Of a DNA stretch of 12,428 nucleotides, positions 1 through 7,319 are shown in pieces (positions within the stretch are counted from its first letter, which is position 1; every line of letters begins with the position of its first letter). This stretch comes from Gammaproteobacteria bacterium. GTDB lineage: Bacteria; Pseudomonadota; Gammaproteobacteria; HK1. The DNA lies in NCBI GenBank assembly GCA_013042035.1, contig JABDQX010000309.1, forward strand, positions 1 to 12,428, in the 5' to 3' direction. The translations under genes were made by a program, and so were the position numbers. The notes below the pieces were generated by a model that saw only the letters and a list, made by a program, of their open reading frames with translations, had not been told where the DNA came from and did not search any database.

Positions 1-885
1 CCGTTTTCAACCGGTGTCATCGGGGAACGGTTACCCGTGGATCATATCCGGACGGGTATCGTCTCTGCGGTCAATGATCTTCGCCTCGACGGCTGGGTGC
101 GGGCCGCGTGGGCAATAATGACCACGGATACCGTACCGAAACTGGTTTCCCAAACTATCGATACAGCGGACGGCCCTTTTACCATCACCGGTATCGCCAA
201 GGGTGTCGGCATGATTCGACCGAATATGGCCACCATGCTTGCCTTCGTGGCAACGGACGCCCCCGTTGCTCATGCCCCATTGCGCCATGCCCTGGCGCAT
301 GCCGTGGACCATTCCTTTCACCGCATTACGGTGGATGGAGATACTTCCACCAACGATGCCTGCGTACTCATGGCGACCGGCCTTGCTGATATTCCGGCCA
401 TTAACGATATTCAGACAGAAAACTATCAGGCATTCCAGCAGGGTGTCACGCAGGTTTGCGAGACGCTGGCGAGGGCCATGATCCGAGATGGGGAAGGGGC
501 GACAAAATTCATTACGGTGGAAGTACAAGGAGGAAAAACCAAGGCCGAATGCGATCAGGTTGCCTTTGCCATCGCCCATTCACCACTTGTTAAAACCGCT
601 TTTTTTGCCGCCGATCCCAATTGGGGACGGCTCCTGGCCGCCGTGGGAAGAGCAGGCCTTTCGGATCTCGATATCACCAATGTCCGAATATCATTGGGTG
701 ATGTCTGCATCGTGGCCTCGGGCATGCGAGCCGAGGAATATACGGAAGAACAAGGTCAACGCGCCATGCGGGCTTCCGATATTACGGTACGCGTCGAGCT
801 CGGGCGCGGCATTGAGGATACGGTGGTGTGGACCTGTGATCTTTCTTACGAGTATGTGCGCATCAATGCCGAGTATCGGACATGA
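1..885 (+). CDS. argJ: Bifunctional ornithine acetyltransferase / N-acetylglutamate synthase ArgJ, 5'-truncated
   Basis: ArgJ transfers the acetyl group from N-acetylornithine to glutamate in the cyclic arginine pathway, and in bifunctional forms also acetylates glutamate from acetyl-CoA. The reading frame is open from the first base, and 294 residues are visible; the family is about 400 residues, so roughly the first 100-115 lie outside the window. Visible family signatures are STGVIGERLP at the left edge, MTTDT, and GMIRPNMATMLAF. The Thr codon of NMATML (232-234) is the expected nucleophile exposed by autoproteolysis at the Ala-Thr bond. DPNWGRLLAAVGRAG near residue 205 and the C-terminal NAEYRT are also typical. 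The stop TGA is at 883-885. I see no damage. Whether this copy is mono- or bifunctional cannot be read from sequence by eye. Confidence 0.96.
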   Translation, partial: PFSTGVIGERLPVDHIRTGIVSAVNDLRLDGWVRAAWAIMTTDTVPKLVSQTIDTADGPFTITGIAKGVGMIRPNMATMLAFVATDAPVAHAPLRHALAHAVDHSFHRITVDGDTSTNDACVLMATGLADIPAINDIQTENYQAFQQGVTQVCETLARAMIRDGEGATKFITVEVQGGKTKAECDQVAFAIAHSPLVKTAFFAADPNWGRLLAAVGRAGLSDLDITNVRISLGDVCIVASGMRAEEYTEEQGQRAMRASDITVRVELGRGIEDTVVWTCDLSYEYVRINAEYRT

Positions 886-912
886 TTTCGCTGCGTGGAA
901 AATCATCCGTTC

Positions 913-944
913 TTGACCATGCAGGGGGGGAATCTTGTCATAAT
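913..944 (+). promoter_or_regulatory. Weak candidate promoter for the ATPase cassette
   Basis: The argJ-ATPase gap contains TTGACC (913-918, five of six matches to the -35 consensus) and CATAAT (939-944, five of six to the -10). They are 20 bp apart, longer than the usual 16-18 bp, so this may be a poor promoter, or one of the boxes may be coincidental. A run of seven Gs lies in the spacer. If it is inactive, the cassette would rely on read-through from argJ. Confidence 0.25.
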
Positions 945-960
945 CTACCAGGAATCACCT

Positions 961-1983
961 ATGCTCAGTAAAGCCAAATTGCAGAACTTTGGACCTCTTA
1001 AGCAACTTGAGTGGTCTAACCTTGGGAAGATCAACTTAGTGATTGGCGATAACGGTTGTGGCAAAACCTTTCTGCTCAAAGTGCTTTACAGCGCCATGCG
1101 CACGCTTGAAGAGTATCGACGCGGTGATGACGAATTAAAATCCGCATCGGAGATCCTGGCCGAAAAACTTTATTGGACCTTTCAGGCGGATCGGATCGGT
1201 GAACTGGTCACCAAAGGCGCCGACCGGCCACTATCATGCGAAATCCTTGTGGACGATCGCCAATTCAGCTATCGGTTCGGTAAGGATACAACGAAACAGA
1301 TCACACAATTGGAGAATCACGTCGAGCCACGGAAAGACAGTAACTCGATCTTTTTGCCCGCCAAGGAAGTACTGTCATTGCAACCGGTTATCCTTAAATC
1401 CAGAGAGCAAGATAAGTCATTCGGTTTTGATGATACCTATTTGGATCTGGCCAGGGCTCTGCGTGATACCCCCAAGGGGGGCAGAAACTATGCGGAGTTT
1501 GCCCAATCGCGGAAAAGACTTGATGACATTATCGGCGGCAAGGTGGAGTACGACGAGGTATCCGGGCGCTGGCAATTCAAACGTGGCAATCAGAAGTTTC
1601 CAATGGGGGTTACCTCGGAGGGTGTAAAAAAGATCGCCATCCTGGATACTTTGCTCGGGAATCGCTATCTCGACCCGAACTCTATTGTTTTTATCGATGA
1701 GCCGGAATCTGCCTTGCACCCTAAAGCTGTCTATAAACTACTTGACATTGTGGCCTTGCTGGCGGAACGCGGTATTCAATTCTTTCTGGCTAGCCATTCC
1801 TATTTCGTGGTCGGAAAACTGTTTCTCCTCGCGCAGAAAAGCGGGCTGTCGATCCCGATTATCTCGTATCGGGAAGACGGGGAATGGGTATCTGAAAACT
1901 TGAAGGAGGGGATGCCGGAAAACCCGATCATCCGTGAGTCGATCCGGCTTTACAAAGAAGAGGTGGAGTTGAGCCTGGGATGA
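961..1983 (+). CDS. ABC-like AAA family ATPase (OLD/AAA_21 type), first gene of a two-gene cassette
   Basis: This is a 340-residue ATPase of the ABC/SMC-like class used by OLD-type nucleases and many defence ATPases. In order it shows an N-terminal strand typical of the class (LSKAKLQNFGPL), Walker A GDNGCGKT (residues 29-36), a signature-like TSEGVKK (218-224), Walker B with D-loop IVFIDEPESALHP (242-254) and an H-switch ASHS (His279). There is no membrane segment and no fused TOPRIM domain, so any nuclease activity must come from a partner. The ATG at 961 was chosen over an in-frame upstream start at 895: AGGA (950-953) sits 7 nt before it, and the protein then begins directly with the domain. 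Its stop overlaps the next start by 4 nt (ATGA), implying translational coupling. A housekeeping role is possible; defence is inferred from architecture only. Confidence 0.85.
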   Translation: MLSKAKLQNFGPLKQLEWSNLGKINLVIGDNGCGKTFLLKVLYSAMRTLEEYRRGDDELKSASEILAEKLYWTFQADRIGELVTKGADRPLSCEILVDDRQFSYRFGKDTTKQITQLENHVEPRKDSNSIFLPAKEVLSLQPVILKSREQDKSFGFDDTYLDLARALRDTPKGGRNYAEFAQSRKRLDDIIGGKVEYDEVSGRWQFKRGNQKFPMGVTSEGVKKIAILDTLLGNRYLDPNSIVFIDEPESALHPKAVYKLLDIVALLAERGIQFFLASHSYFVVGKLFLLAQKSGLSIPIISYREDGEWVSENLKEGMPENPIIRESIRLYKEEVELSLG

Positions 1984-2504
1984 ATCGCGCCGAATCGTTC
2001 AGCGAATCAGGAATGAATTTTGGTCCTTTCCAGGAAGGGTATTGCTTCCCGATCGAACGAAGCGAGATTTATCGGGGAATTGGACCAGGGGTAAAGGTTG
2101 CCGAGTTTTTGCTGTTGCGCACTTCGGCGGAAAAAAAGCCACCTGTCATTTGGGTTGTGGAGGCCAAGTCGAGTACGCCTCGACCGGAAACTCAACCCAA
2201 TTTCGACGAATTCATCGACGAGATTCGCCTAAAGCTTACCAATGCTATGAGTTTATGGTTGGCCGCTCGTTTGGGAAGGCATTCCCAGGCCGAGCTTTCC
2301 GAGCCTTTTAAGCGAGTCGAACCTGATAATATGGATTTTCGGTTAGTGTTAGTGGTAAACCATCATCCAGATCGGTGGCTGAAACCACTGCAGGAGGCTT
2401 TGGTGCGGGCTCTTCATCCTGTGGTAAAAACCTGGGCGCTATCGCCGACCGCGGTGAAAGTCATCAATGGCGCCATAGCCCGTGATCTTATGCTGATTCA
2501 ATGA
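1980..2504 (+). CDS. Small protein with a PD-(D/E)xK-like motif, partner of the upstream ATPase
   Basis: This is a 174-residue soluble protein that I cannot assign to a named family. The N-terminal half carries a spaced acidic pattern: Glu26 in FPIERSE, Glu42 in KVAEFLLLR, then a hydrophobic strand ending in VEAKSS with Glu61-x-Lys63. That order (helix Glu, strand Glu, strand ExK) resembles the PD-(D/E)xK nuclease core. A helix follows (DEFIDEIRLKL, about residues 76-86) and then a second strand (DFRLVLVVNHH). The start ATG overlaps the ATPase stop by 4 nt; a GGAG lies 11 nt upstream inside the ATPase gene, so expression is probably coupled and the two products likely interact. The nuclease assignment is an inference from a short motif. 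A non-catalytic ATPase partner is the main alternative. The gene ends 20 bp from the convergent stop of the next gene. Confidence 0.75.
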   Translation: MNRAESFSESGMNFGPFQEGYCFPIERSEIYRGIGPGVKVAEFLLLRTSAEKKPPVIWVVEAKSSTPRPETQPNFDEFIDEIRLKLTNAMSLWLAARLGRHSQAELSEPFKRVEPDNMDFRLVLVVNHHPDRWLKPLQEALVRALHPVVKTWALSPTAVKVINGAIARDLMLIQ

Positions 2505-2524
2505 GGTATCACGTTCTATCGGAT

Positions 2525-2839
2525 CTATAGCTTCTCGCCCTCCGCGAGTGCCGAAAAGACCTCTTCCATTTCTTCACGGACAGTACCGACCCAGTCAATA
2601 ACCTCCTTCGGGGCATTACCTTGTACCGAGAGATTCTGCACAAGAAGAAACGTTTCTTTCATCAACCTCAGGTTCCTGACGCACTCCCAACTCATTGCCT
2701 CGTCGATATGAAAGAGCAGCCTGTCGGAACCCGGAAACCCGAAATTATCGACAACGGCATCTCTCAAGTTGCCCCAGGCGCCTTGTAAGTCGGACAGTGC
2801 TGTTTTGGAATATCCGGCCGGTTCCGTAATAAATGCCAT
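2525..2839 (-). CDS. Hypothetical small soluble protein
   Basis: This 104-residue protein is not recognised. It starts MAFITEPAGYSK and ends ALAEGEKL, is rich in Glu and Leu with likely helices in the C-terminal half (EVIDWVGTVREEMEEVF), and has no signal peptide or membrane segment. The start at 2837-2839 was chosen because a GGGGG stretch (minus strand, 2847-2851) sits 7 nt upstream. Longer in-frame starts exist at 2858-2860 (ATG) and 2867-2869 (TTG), but these would run into the divergent thpR start. The gene converges with the ATPase cassette (20 bp between stops) and diverges from thpR with about 20 bp between starts, so its promoter must lie inside thpR. Coding status rests on ORF integrity and the ribosome site only. 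Confidence 0.55.
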   Translation of the reverse strand: MAFITEPAGYSKTALSDLQGAWGNLRDAVVDNFGFPGSDRLLFHIDEAMSWECVRNLRLMKETFLLVQNLSVQGNAPKEVIDWVGTVREEMEEVFSALAEGEKL

Positions 2840-2858
2840 TTTGATGCCCCCAAATTCC

Positions 2859-3404
2859 ATGAAAACCAATCAACCCAAAAGCGAGACGGTCCACCGGCTC
2901 TTTTTCGCGTTGTGGCCAACCGGGACCGCACGAAAGGCGTTAAAGAATCTACAAAAGGCCATGGCCTTCGACGGCAGGCCCGTGCCGGCGGAAAACTTCC
3001 ATATCACACTCGTTTTTCTAGGCTCGGTAGATGCCGTCCAGCAAGGCTGCATCGAAAAAGTAGCGGCAGGTATCACAGCACCGGCATTCGATTTGTGTCT
3101 CGATCGGATAGGTAGTTTCCCGCGAGCGCGGATTATCTGGTCCGGCATCTCAAGAACGCCGCCGGCACTGCTTTCCTTGGTCGAAAAACTAAATCGAGGA
3201 TTCGCCACTTGTGGTTTTGCCCCGGCGGCGCATCCATTCACGCCACACCTGACACTGGTTCGCAAGGCCGGCAAACCGGCGGGAAGCTCTCCTCACACGC
3301 CCGTGCAATGGCCGGTAGAGGATTTTTGCCTGGTGGAATCCCTGACCCTACCCACCGGCGTCCGGTATCGCGTATTGCACTGTTGGCCGTTAGAGGGTGT
3401 CTGA
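2859..3404 (+). CDS. thpR: RNA 2',3'-cyclic phosphodiesterase (2H phosphoesterase, LigT family)
   Basis: This enzyme family opens 2',3'-cyclic phosphate RNA ends to 2'-phosphates and was first described as a 2'-5' RNA ligase activity; it is cytosolic. The 181-residue protein fits the family length. It begins with the characteristic HRLFFALWP strand and carries both catalytic HxT motifs, HITLVFLG (His48, Thr50) and HLTL (His130, Thr132). The ATG at 2859 gives a short N-terminal lead before HRLFFALWP; in-frame ATG 2844 and TTG 2769 are less likely, though no start has a strong ribosome site. The 3' end is unusual: the last codons GAG GGT GTC TGA lie inside a MITE that begins at 3393. Removing the element and one TTA would instead read L-I-R-Q-stop, ending within the convergent rodA end. 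The C-terminal change is short and probably harmless. Confidence 0.93.
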   Translation: MKTNQPKSETVHRLFFALWPTGTARKALKNLQKAMAFDGRPVPAENFHITLVFLGSVDAVQQGCIEKVAAGITAPAFDLCLDRIGSFPRARIIWSGISRTPPALLSLVEKLNRGFATCGFAPAAHPFTPHLTLVRKAGKPAGSSPHTPVQWPVEDFCLVESLTLPTGVRYRVLHCWPLEGV

Positions 3405-3575
3405 AAATTCTCGGTCGTGGCGAGGCGGTAGCCCGATGGCGGTCCCGCAAGGCGCGGAAAGTGATAAATCGGGGAGTGTAGCGAGCTACATGACTTGATT
3501 TCTCACTTTTTCGCAACGCAGCGGGCCACAATTCGGGGGCCACCGCAGTAAACCGGGGATTTTCCCGGCAGGCTC
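3393..3575 (+). mobile_element. MITE copy 1, 183 bp, IS5/IS1031-like termini, TTA target duplication
   Basis: The element starts GAGGGTGTCTGAAAA and ends GGCAGGCTC, flanked on both sides by TTA (3390-3392 and 3576-3578) in direct orientation, consistent with a 3-bp TNA target duplication. It is the same length as the second copy, aligns without gaps in the opposite orientation, and is roughly 87% identical by eye. The whole unit is an imperfect palindrome centred on TGTAGCGAGCTACA (3477-3490). It has no convincing coding capacity. The right terminus is more diverged than the left, so this copy is probably the older or an immobile one. GAG termini with TNA duplications are known for the IS1031 group of IS5-family elements; mobilisation by such a transposase is an inference. 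Confidence 0.85.
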
Positions 3576-4739
3576 TTAATCCGACAGTAACCTTCTATGG
3601 GTATTCATCGACATAAGGATACCAAAGGCCGCTAGCAGCGTAACAAGGGAAGATCCCCCATAACTCAATAGTGGTAACGGTACGCCGACTACCGGCAACA
3701 GGCCACTGACCATTCCGATGTTGACAAAGACATAGACAAAAAATGTCATCACCAAGCCGCCTCCCAACAACCTACCAAACAGTTCCTGGGTATTGAGCGT
3801 AAGGTAAAGTCCTCGAAAGATGACAAAAAGGTACACTGCAAACAGGGCGATAATCCCCAGTAACCCAAACTCTTCGCTAACGACCGCAAACACAAAATCC
3901 GTGGAGCGTTCAGGGAGAAAATCTAATTGTGATTGCGTGCCATTCAACCAACCTTTACCAAATAACCCACCCGAACCAATGGCAATCTTGGATTGAATGA
4001 TGTGATAGCCCGCACCGAGCGGGTCTTGTTCCGGGTTGAAAAACGTCAGTACTCTTTGACGTTGATAATCATGCATCAAAAACCAAAGTAATGGCGCGCA
4101 TGCCGTGGCAAGAACACCAAGTGAGAGCAGGAATCTCCACCCGATGCCGGCGAAAAATATCACAAACCCACCCGCGCACAGGATGAGTAATGCCGTCCCC
4201 AGATCCGGCTCCCAGGCAACCAGAATAGCCGGCACCAACGCAAGCAGCATGGCGCCGATGACATGGATAACCTTGGGTGGTAGTTCTTTATCGACAAAGA
4301 AATAAGCGATCATCATCGGTACGATGATCTTGAGCATCTCGGAAGGTTGAAAGCGCACGACACCCAGTTGCAACCAGCGCTGCGCGCCACCGCTCATCTC
4401 CCCCGCCACCAACACTGCCAGTAAAAGGAGAATACCGAGTGCATATAGCCAGGGGGTCCAGTAGAAAAACAGGTGTGGCGTGATTTGTGCCACCACAAGC
4501 ATGACGCCAAATGCCATGCCGAGACGAACAGCCTGACGCACAACGAGTTGTAAGTCCTGACCACTTGCGCTGTATAACACGAGAAGCCCGATAATCGAGA
4601 GCAGAAGCAGACCTAGTAATAATGGAAGGTCCAAATGTAGCCGTTGCGATCTATGGGCAAAACGATTTCGTGTATGTTCCGGCGAGCTCGGAAATATGTT
4701 CAACTCATTTTCTCCATGTAAACAAGCTGCTATCGACAT
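3576..4739 (-). CDS. rodA: Peptidoglycan glycosyltransferase RodA (SEDS family)
   Basis: RodA is the inner-membrane SEDS glycosyltransferase that polymerises lipid II for side-wall elongation together with PBP2. The 387-residue protein has about ten hydrophobic segments beginning at LDLPLLLGLLLLSIIGLLVLY. It contains the family signatures GTQSQLDFLPERSTDFVFAV, with Asp281 at the position of the catalytic extracellular-loop Asp, SEEFGLLG, and VGVPLPLLSYGGSS near the C terminus. The start at 4737-4739 is the longest ATG but lacks a clear ribosome site. The N-terminal 30 residues before the first helix are hydrophilic, and an internal TTG after GGAGAAAATGAG is an alternative. It is last in the mreBCD-mrdA-rodA series, separated from mrdA by a MITE. 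Its TAA stop is the target duplication of the other MITE, so both ends abut mobile sequences, but the frame is intact. Confidence 0.96.
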   Translation of the reverse strand: MSIAACLHGENELNIFPSSPEHTRNRFAHRSQRLHLDLPLLLGLLLLSIIGLLVLYSASGQDLQLVVRQAVRLGMAFGVMLVVAQITPHLFFYWTPWLYALGILLLLAVLVAGEMSGGAQRWLQLGVVRFQPSEMLKIIVPMMIAYFFVDKELPPKVIHVIGAMLLALVPAILVAWEPDLGTALLILCAGGFVIFFAGIGWRFLLSLGVLATACAPLLWFLMHDYQRQRVLTFFNPEQDPLGAGYHIIQSKIAIGSGGLFGKGWLNGTQSQLDFLPERSTDFVFAVVSEEFGLLGIIALFAVYLFVIFRGLYLTLNTQELFGRLLGGGLVMTFFVYVFVNIGMVSGLLPVVGVPLPLLSYGGSSLVTLLAAFGILMSMNTHRRLLSD

Positions 4740-4762
4740 CGAAAGATGTGAGCTATCTGTAA

Positions 4763-4945
4763 GAGCGTGTCTTAAAAATCCCCAGTCTACTGCGGCGGCC
4801 CCCGAATTGTGGCCCGCTGCGTTGCGAAAGAGTCAAAAATCGCGTCATGTAGCTCGCTACACTCCCCGATTTTGCACCGATCGCGCCTTGCGGGACCGCA
4901 ATCGGGCTACCGCCTCGCGACGACCGGGAATTTTCAGACACGCTC
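4763..4945 (-). mobile_element. MITE copy 2, 183 bp, TAA/TTA target duplication, inside the mrdA-rodA junction
   Basis: On the plus strand the element runs from GAGCGTGTCTTAAAA to TTTTCAGACACGCTC, with near-perfect inverted termini, and TAA lies on both sides (4760-4762 and 4946-4948). In the orientation of copy 1 the flank reads TTA at both ends, so the duplicated target is the same triplet. The centre is TGTAGCTCGCTACA (4849-4862), and each half is recognisably the reverse complement of the other, so a transcript could fold into one long hairpin. It lies 5 bp beyond the mrdA stop and about 20 bp before the rodA start, and must be transcribed if rodA is read from upstream promoters. The termini are better preserved than in copy 1. 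Confidence 0.88.
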
Positions 4946-4950
4946 TAAAC

Positions 4951-6825
4951 TCATCTGTCGGAATGGTCGCCAATGGCAGGCGCTTCACTCCCTAAAAGAT
5001 AGTGATCTAAAATCGTACGCGCAATCGGAGCGGCCGACTGGCTGCCGTTGCCGCCGTTTTCCACAACGACCGAGACAGCGATCCGCGGTTTATTCGCCGG
5101 TGCAAAGGCGATAAACAGCCCGTGATCGTGGAGTTTTTTGTCGAGTTCTTCCCGTTTGTATTCTTCGTCCGGGTCTAAACTGATCACCTGGACGGTTCCG
5201 GTTTTTCCGGCCATGGGATACGTACACCCGATACCCACGCCACGGGCTGTTCCCCCGACCTCGTGGACGACACCGATCATGGCATCGGTAATCTGAGTCC
5301 AACTGGCCTCGTCGCTTACCGTGATCGTGCCGGCGCGTACCGGGGGCACAATGATTTCCTCGCCTGTCGGCTTTATCAGCCGGTCTACGATTCTCGGGGC
5401 AAACCGCATACCACGCGTGGCAAGCGTCGCGGTTGCCACCGCCAATTGCAGCGGGGTTGCCAGCGTGAATCCCTGGCCAATCCCGGTGATCAGCGTCTCT
5501 CCCGGAAACCATTCTTCTTTGCGGTTGGCGCGTTTCCATGCACGGGAAGGCATCAACCCGGACATCTCACCGACAAGATCGACGCCGGTTGTCTGGCCAA
5601 ATCCGAAACGGATCAAGGAATCGCGCAGATCATCTATGCCGAGCGCAAGAGCGAGCTGATAGAAGTACACATCACATGACCGAACGATGGCGCGATGTAG
5701 ATTCATTTGCCCATGCCCATCCCGTTTCCAATCCCGATAGATGCGCTTATCGTCCTTGAGGCTATACCAACCGGAACACCACATTCGGTGGCGGATAAGA
5801 TTCGGATTGCGTTCCAGTCCGGCAAGTCCGATAAAGGGCTTGATGGTAGAGCCGGGAGGATATTGACCTAATAAGGCCCGGTTGAACAACGGTTGCTTCG
5901 GAGAGGTTCGCAGGATTCGATAGGCATCTTCCTTGATGCCACGCACGAAGGGATTCGGATCGAATCCAGGCATGCTAACCAGCGCCAATATGTCCCCGGA
6001 CGTGGGTTCGATAGCGACCACCGCACCCTTTTCTTCTTTTAGCGCGGCTTCGGCCACTGCCTGGAGCGATGCATCTATGGTGAGATATAAATCCGTGCCC
6101 GGCACGGGCGGTGTGCCGGATAGAACCCGCAAGGTACGGCCTTGAGCGTTGATCTCTACATGCTGGTATCCGACATCCCCGTGCAACAGGTTTTCGTAGG
6201 CCTGTTCCACGCCGGTTTTACCGATGTAATTGGTACCCCGGTAATCAACCGGATCCAACTGTGTCAATTCCTGTTCATTGATACGACCGACGTAACCGAC
6301 GGCATGTACCCCCATAGCGCCCTGAGGGTAATCACGGGTCAGTCGTGCCTGGATATCGACACCGGGAAAACGGTGGCGGTTTACCGAGAAACGGGCAACC
6401 TCCACCTCGGTCAGGCGATGCTTGAGAGGGATGCTTTGGAAACGATAGGTTCGCCCCAACAATCGCATAAATCGATTTTTATCGCCTTCGTCGATATCGA
6501 TGATGCCGGCCATCTCCCGTAACATAGCCTCGATATCGGGAACGTCTTCCGGTACGACCTCCAGACTATAAGAAGGTGTGTTTTTGGCAAGAACCACACC
6601 ATGCCGGTCAAAGATAAACCCTCTGTCCGGCACTATAGGGGTAAGCTTGACGCGATTGTCACGTGAAAGCGTTTGGAAGTGTTCGTGCTCGAAAATCTGA
6701 AGCCTGGTGAGCTGAGCGATGAGCATCAAGGATAATACGATGATCAGGTAATAGGCGGTGATTACCCGAGCACGAAACAGATTCAACTCATCAGCGATGT
6801 TTTTAATCGTCAGGCCGATTTGCAT
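4951..6825 (-). CDS. mrdA: Penicillin-binding protein 2 (peptidoglycan D,D-transpeptidase MrdA)
   Basis: PBP2 crosslinks the glycan made by RodA during elongation and is anchored in the inner membrane with its catalytic domain in the periplasm. The 624-residue protein has an N-terminal membrane segment (about residues 19-40, VITAYYLIIVLSLMLIAQL), then a dimerisation/pedestal region including DNRVKLTPIVPDRGFIFDR. The transpeptidase domain has the three active-site motifs S326-T-I-K329, S383-C-D385 and K541-T-G543. Length and motif spacing match the family. The start ATG at 6823-6825 lies 5 bp after the mreD stop with GAGCGG just upstream, so it is in the mre operon. The C terminus (GDHSDR) ends just before the TAA duplication of the MITE, and no coding sequence was lost. 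Confidence 0.97.
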   Translation of the reverse strand: MQIGLTIKNIADELNLFRARVITAYYLIIVLSLMLIAQLTRLQIFEHEHFQTLSRDNRVKLTPIVPDRGFIFDRHGVVLAKNTPSYSLEVVPEDVPDIEAMLREMAGIIDIDEGDKNRFMRLLGRTYRFQSIPLKHRLTEVEVARFSVNRHRFPGVDIQARLTRDYPQGAMGVHAVGYVGRINEQELTQLDPVDYRGTNYIGKTGVEQAYENLLHGDVGYQHVEINAQGRTLRVLSGTPPVPGTDLYLTIDASLQAVAEAALKEEKGAVVAIEPTSGDILALVSMPGFDPNPFVRGIKEDAYRILRTSPKQPLFNRALLGQYPPGSTIKPFIGLAGLERNPNLIRHRMWCSGWYSLKDDKRIYRDWKRDGHGQMNLHRAIVRSCDVYFYQLALALGIDDLRDSLIRFGFGQTTGVDLVGEMSGLMPSRAWKRANRKEEWFPGETLITGIGQGFTLATPLQLAVATATLATRGMRFAPRIVDRLIKPTGEEIIVPPVRAGTITVSDEASWTQITDAMIGVVHEVGGTARGVGIGCTYPMAGKTGTVQVISLDPDEEYKREELDKKLHDHGLFIAFAPANKPRIAVSVVVENGGNGSQSAAPIARTILDHYLLGSEAPAIGDHSDR

Positions 6826-6830
6826 ACCGC

Positions 6831-7319
6831 TCAGGTGACTCTGTATTTTCTGCGCATATCACGCAAAACAACAAATACCCATGGCCAAAGCATGGTGCTG
6901 GTAAGCGCCGAGGAAAGGTAGGCCCAGTTCGGTATCGGACGACCCTGGATGCCATTGGTCCACAAAATCACTAACTGATATAGCGTTATCAGCCAGAATA
7001 TACCGATACCCTGTTGCCAGATAGGCAGGACCCGAATCGGTTGGTGAAATCTGCCCGCGATAAACGCCAGGATGCACAGACCCAATGCATGCTGCCCCAG
7101 CAGGTTCCCCCCAAGAACATCAAGGGTCAGACCCGCCAGCCAACCGATACCCACGCCAACGCGTTCGGGAATGGCCAGACACCAGTAGATCAAGACCATG
7201 GCCACCCAGGCCGGACGCCAAATAGCCGCCCAGACAGGAAGCGGCAACTCCGCCAGCAAAAAAGCGATCAGAAAACTGATCGCGATGGTCCAACCACCGT
7301 TATGTTTGGCAAAACTCAT
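6831..7319 (-). CDS. mreD: Rod shape-determining membrane protein MreD
   Basis: MreD is a small integral membrane protein that binds MreC and balances activation of the RodA-PBP2 pair. The 162-residue product is strongly hydrophobic, with about five membrane segments. It has the family's conserved central stretch GWLAGLTLDVLGGNLLGQHAL and a basic C-terminal tail (RDMRRKYRVT). The start ATG (7317-7319) overlaps the mreC stop by 4 nt, and the stop is 5 bp before mrdA, so it is co-translated with its neighbours. The length equals the usual family size of about 160. Confidence 0.94.
   Translation of the reverse strand: MSFAKHNGGWTIAISFLIAFLLAELPLPVWAAIWRPAWVAMVLIYWCLAIPERVGVGIGWLAGLTLDVLGGNLLGQHALGLCILAFIAGRFHQPIRVLPIWQQGIGIFWLITLYQLVILWTNGIQGRPIPNWAYLSSALTSTMLWPWVFVVLRDMRRKYRVT

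Noticed and set aside
31..579. Minus-strand open frame of 182 codons opposite argJ
   Set aside because: Lies wholly within argJ, whose catalytic motifs are unmistakable; its composition looks like a complementary-strand shadow and it has no recognisable motif.
895..960. Upstream extension of the ATPase to an ATG at 895
   Set aside because: The added 22 residues are not domain-like, and the ATG at 961 has a well-placed AGGA.
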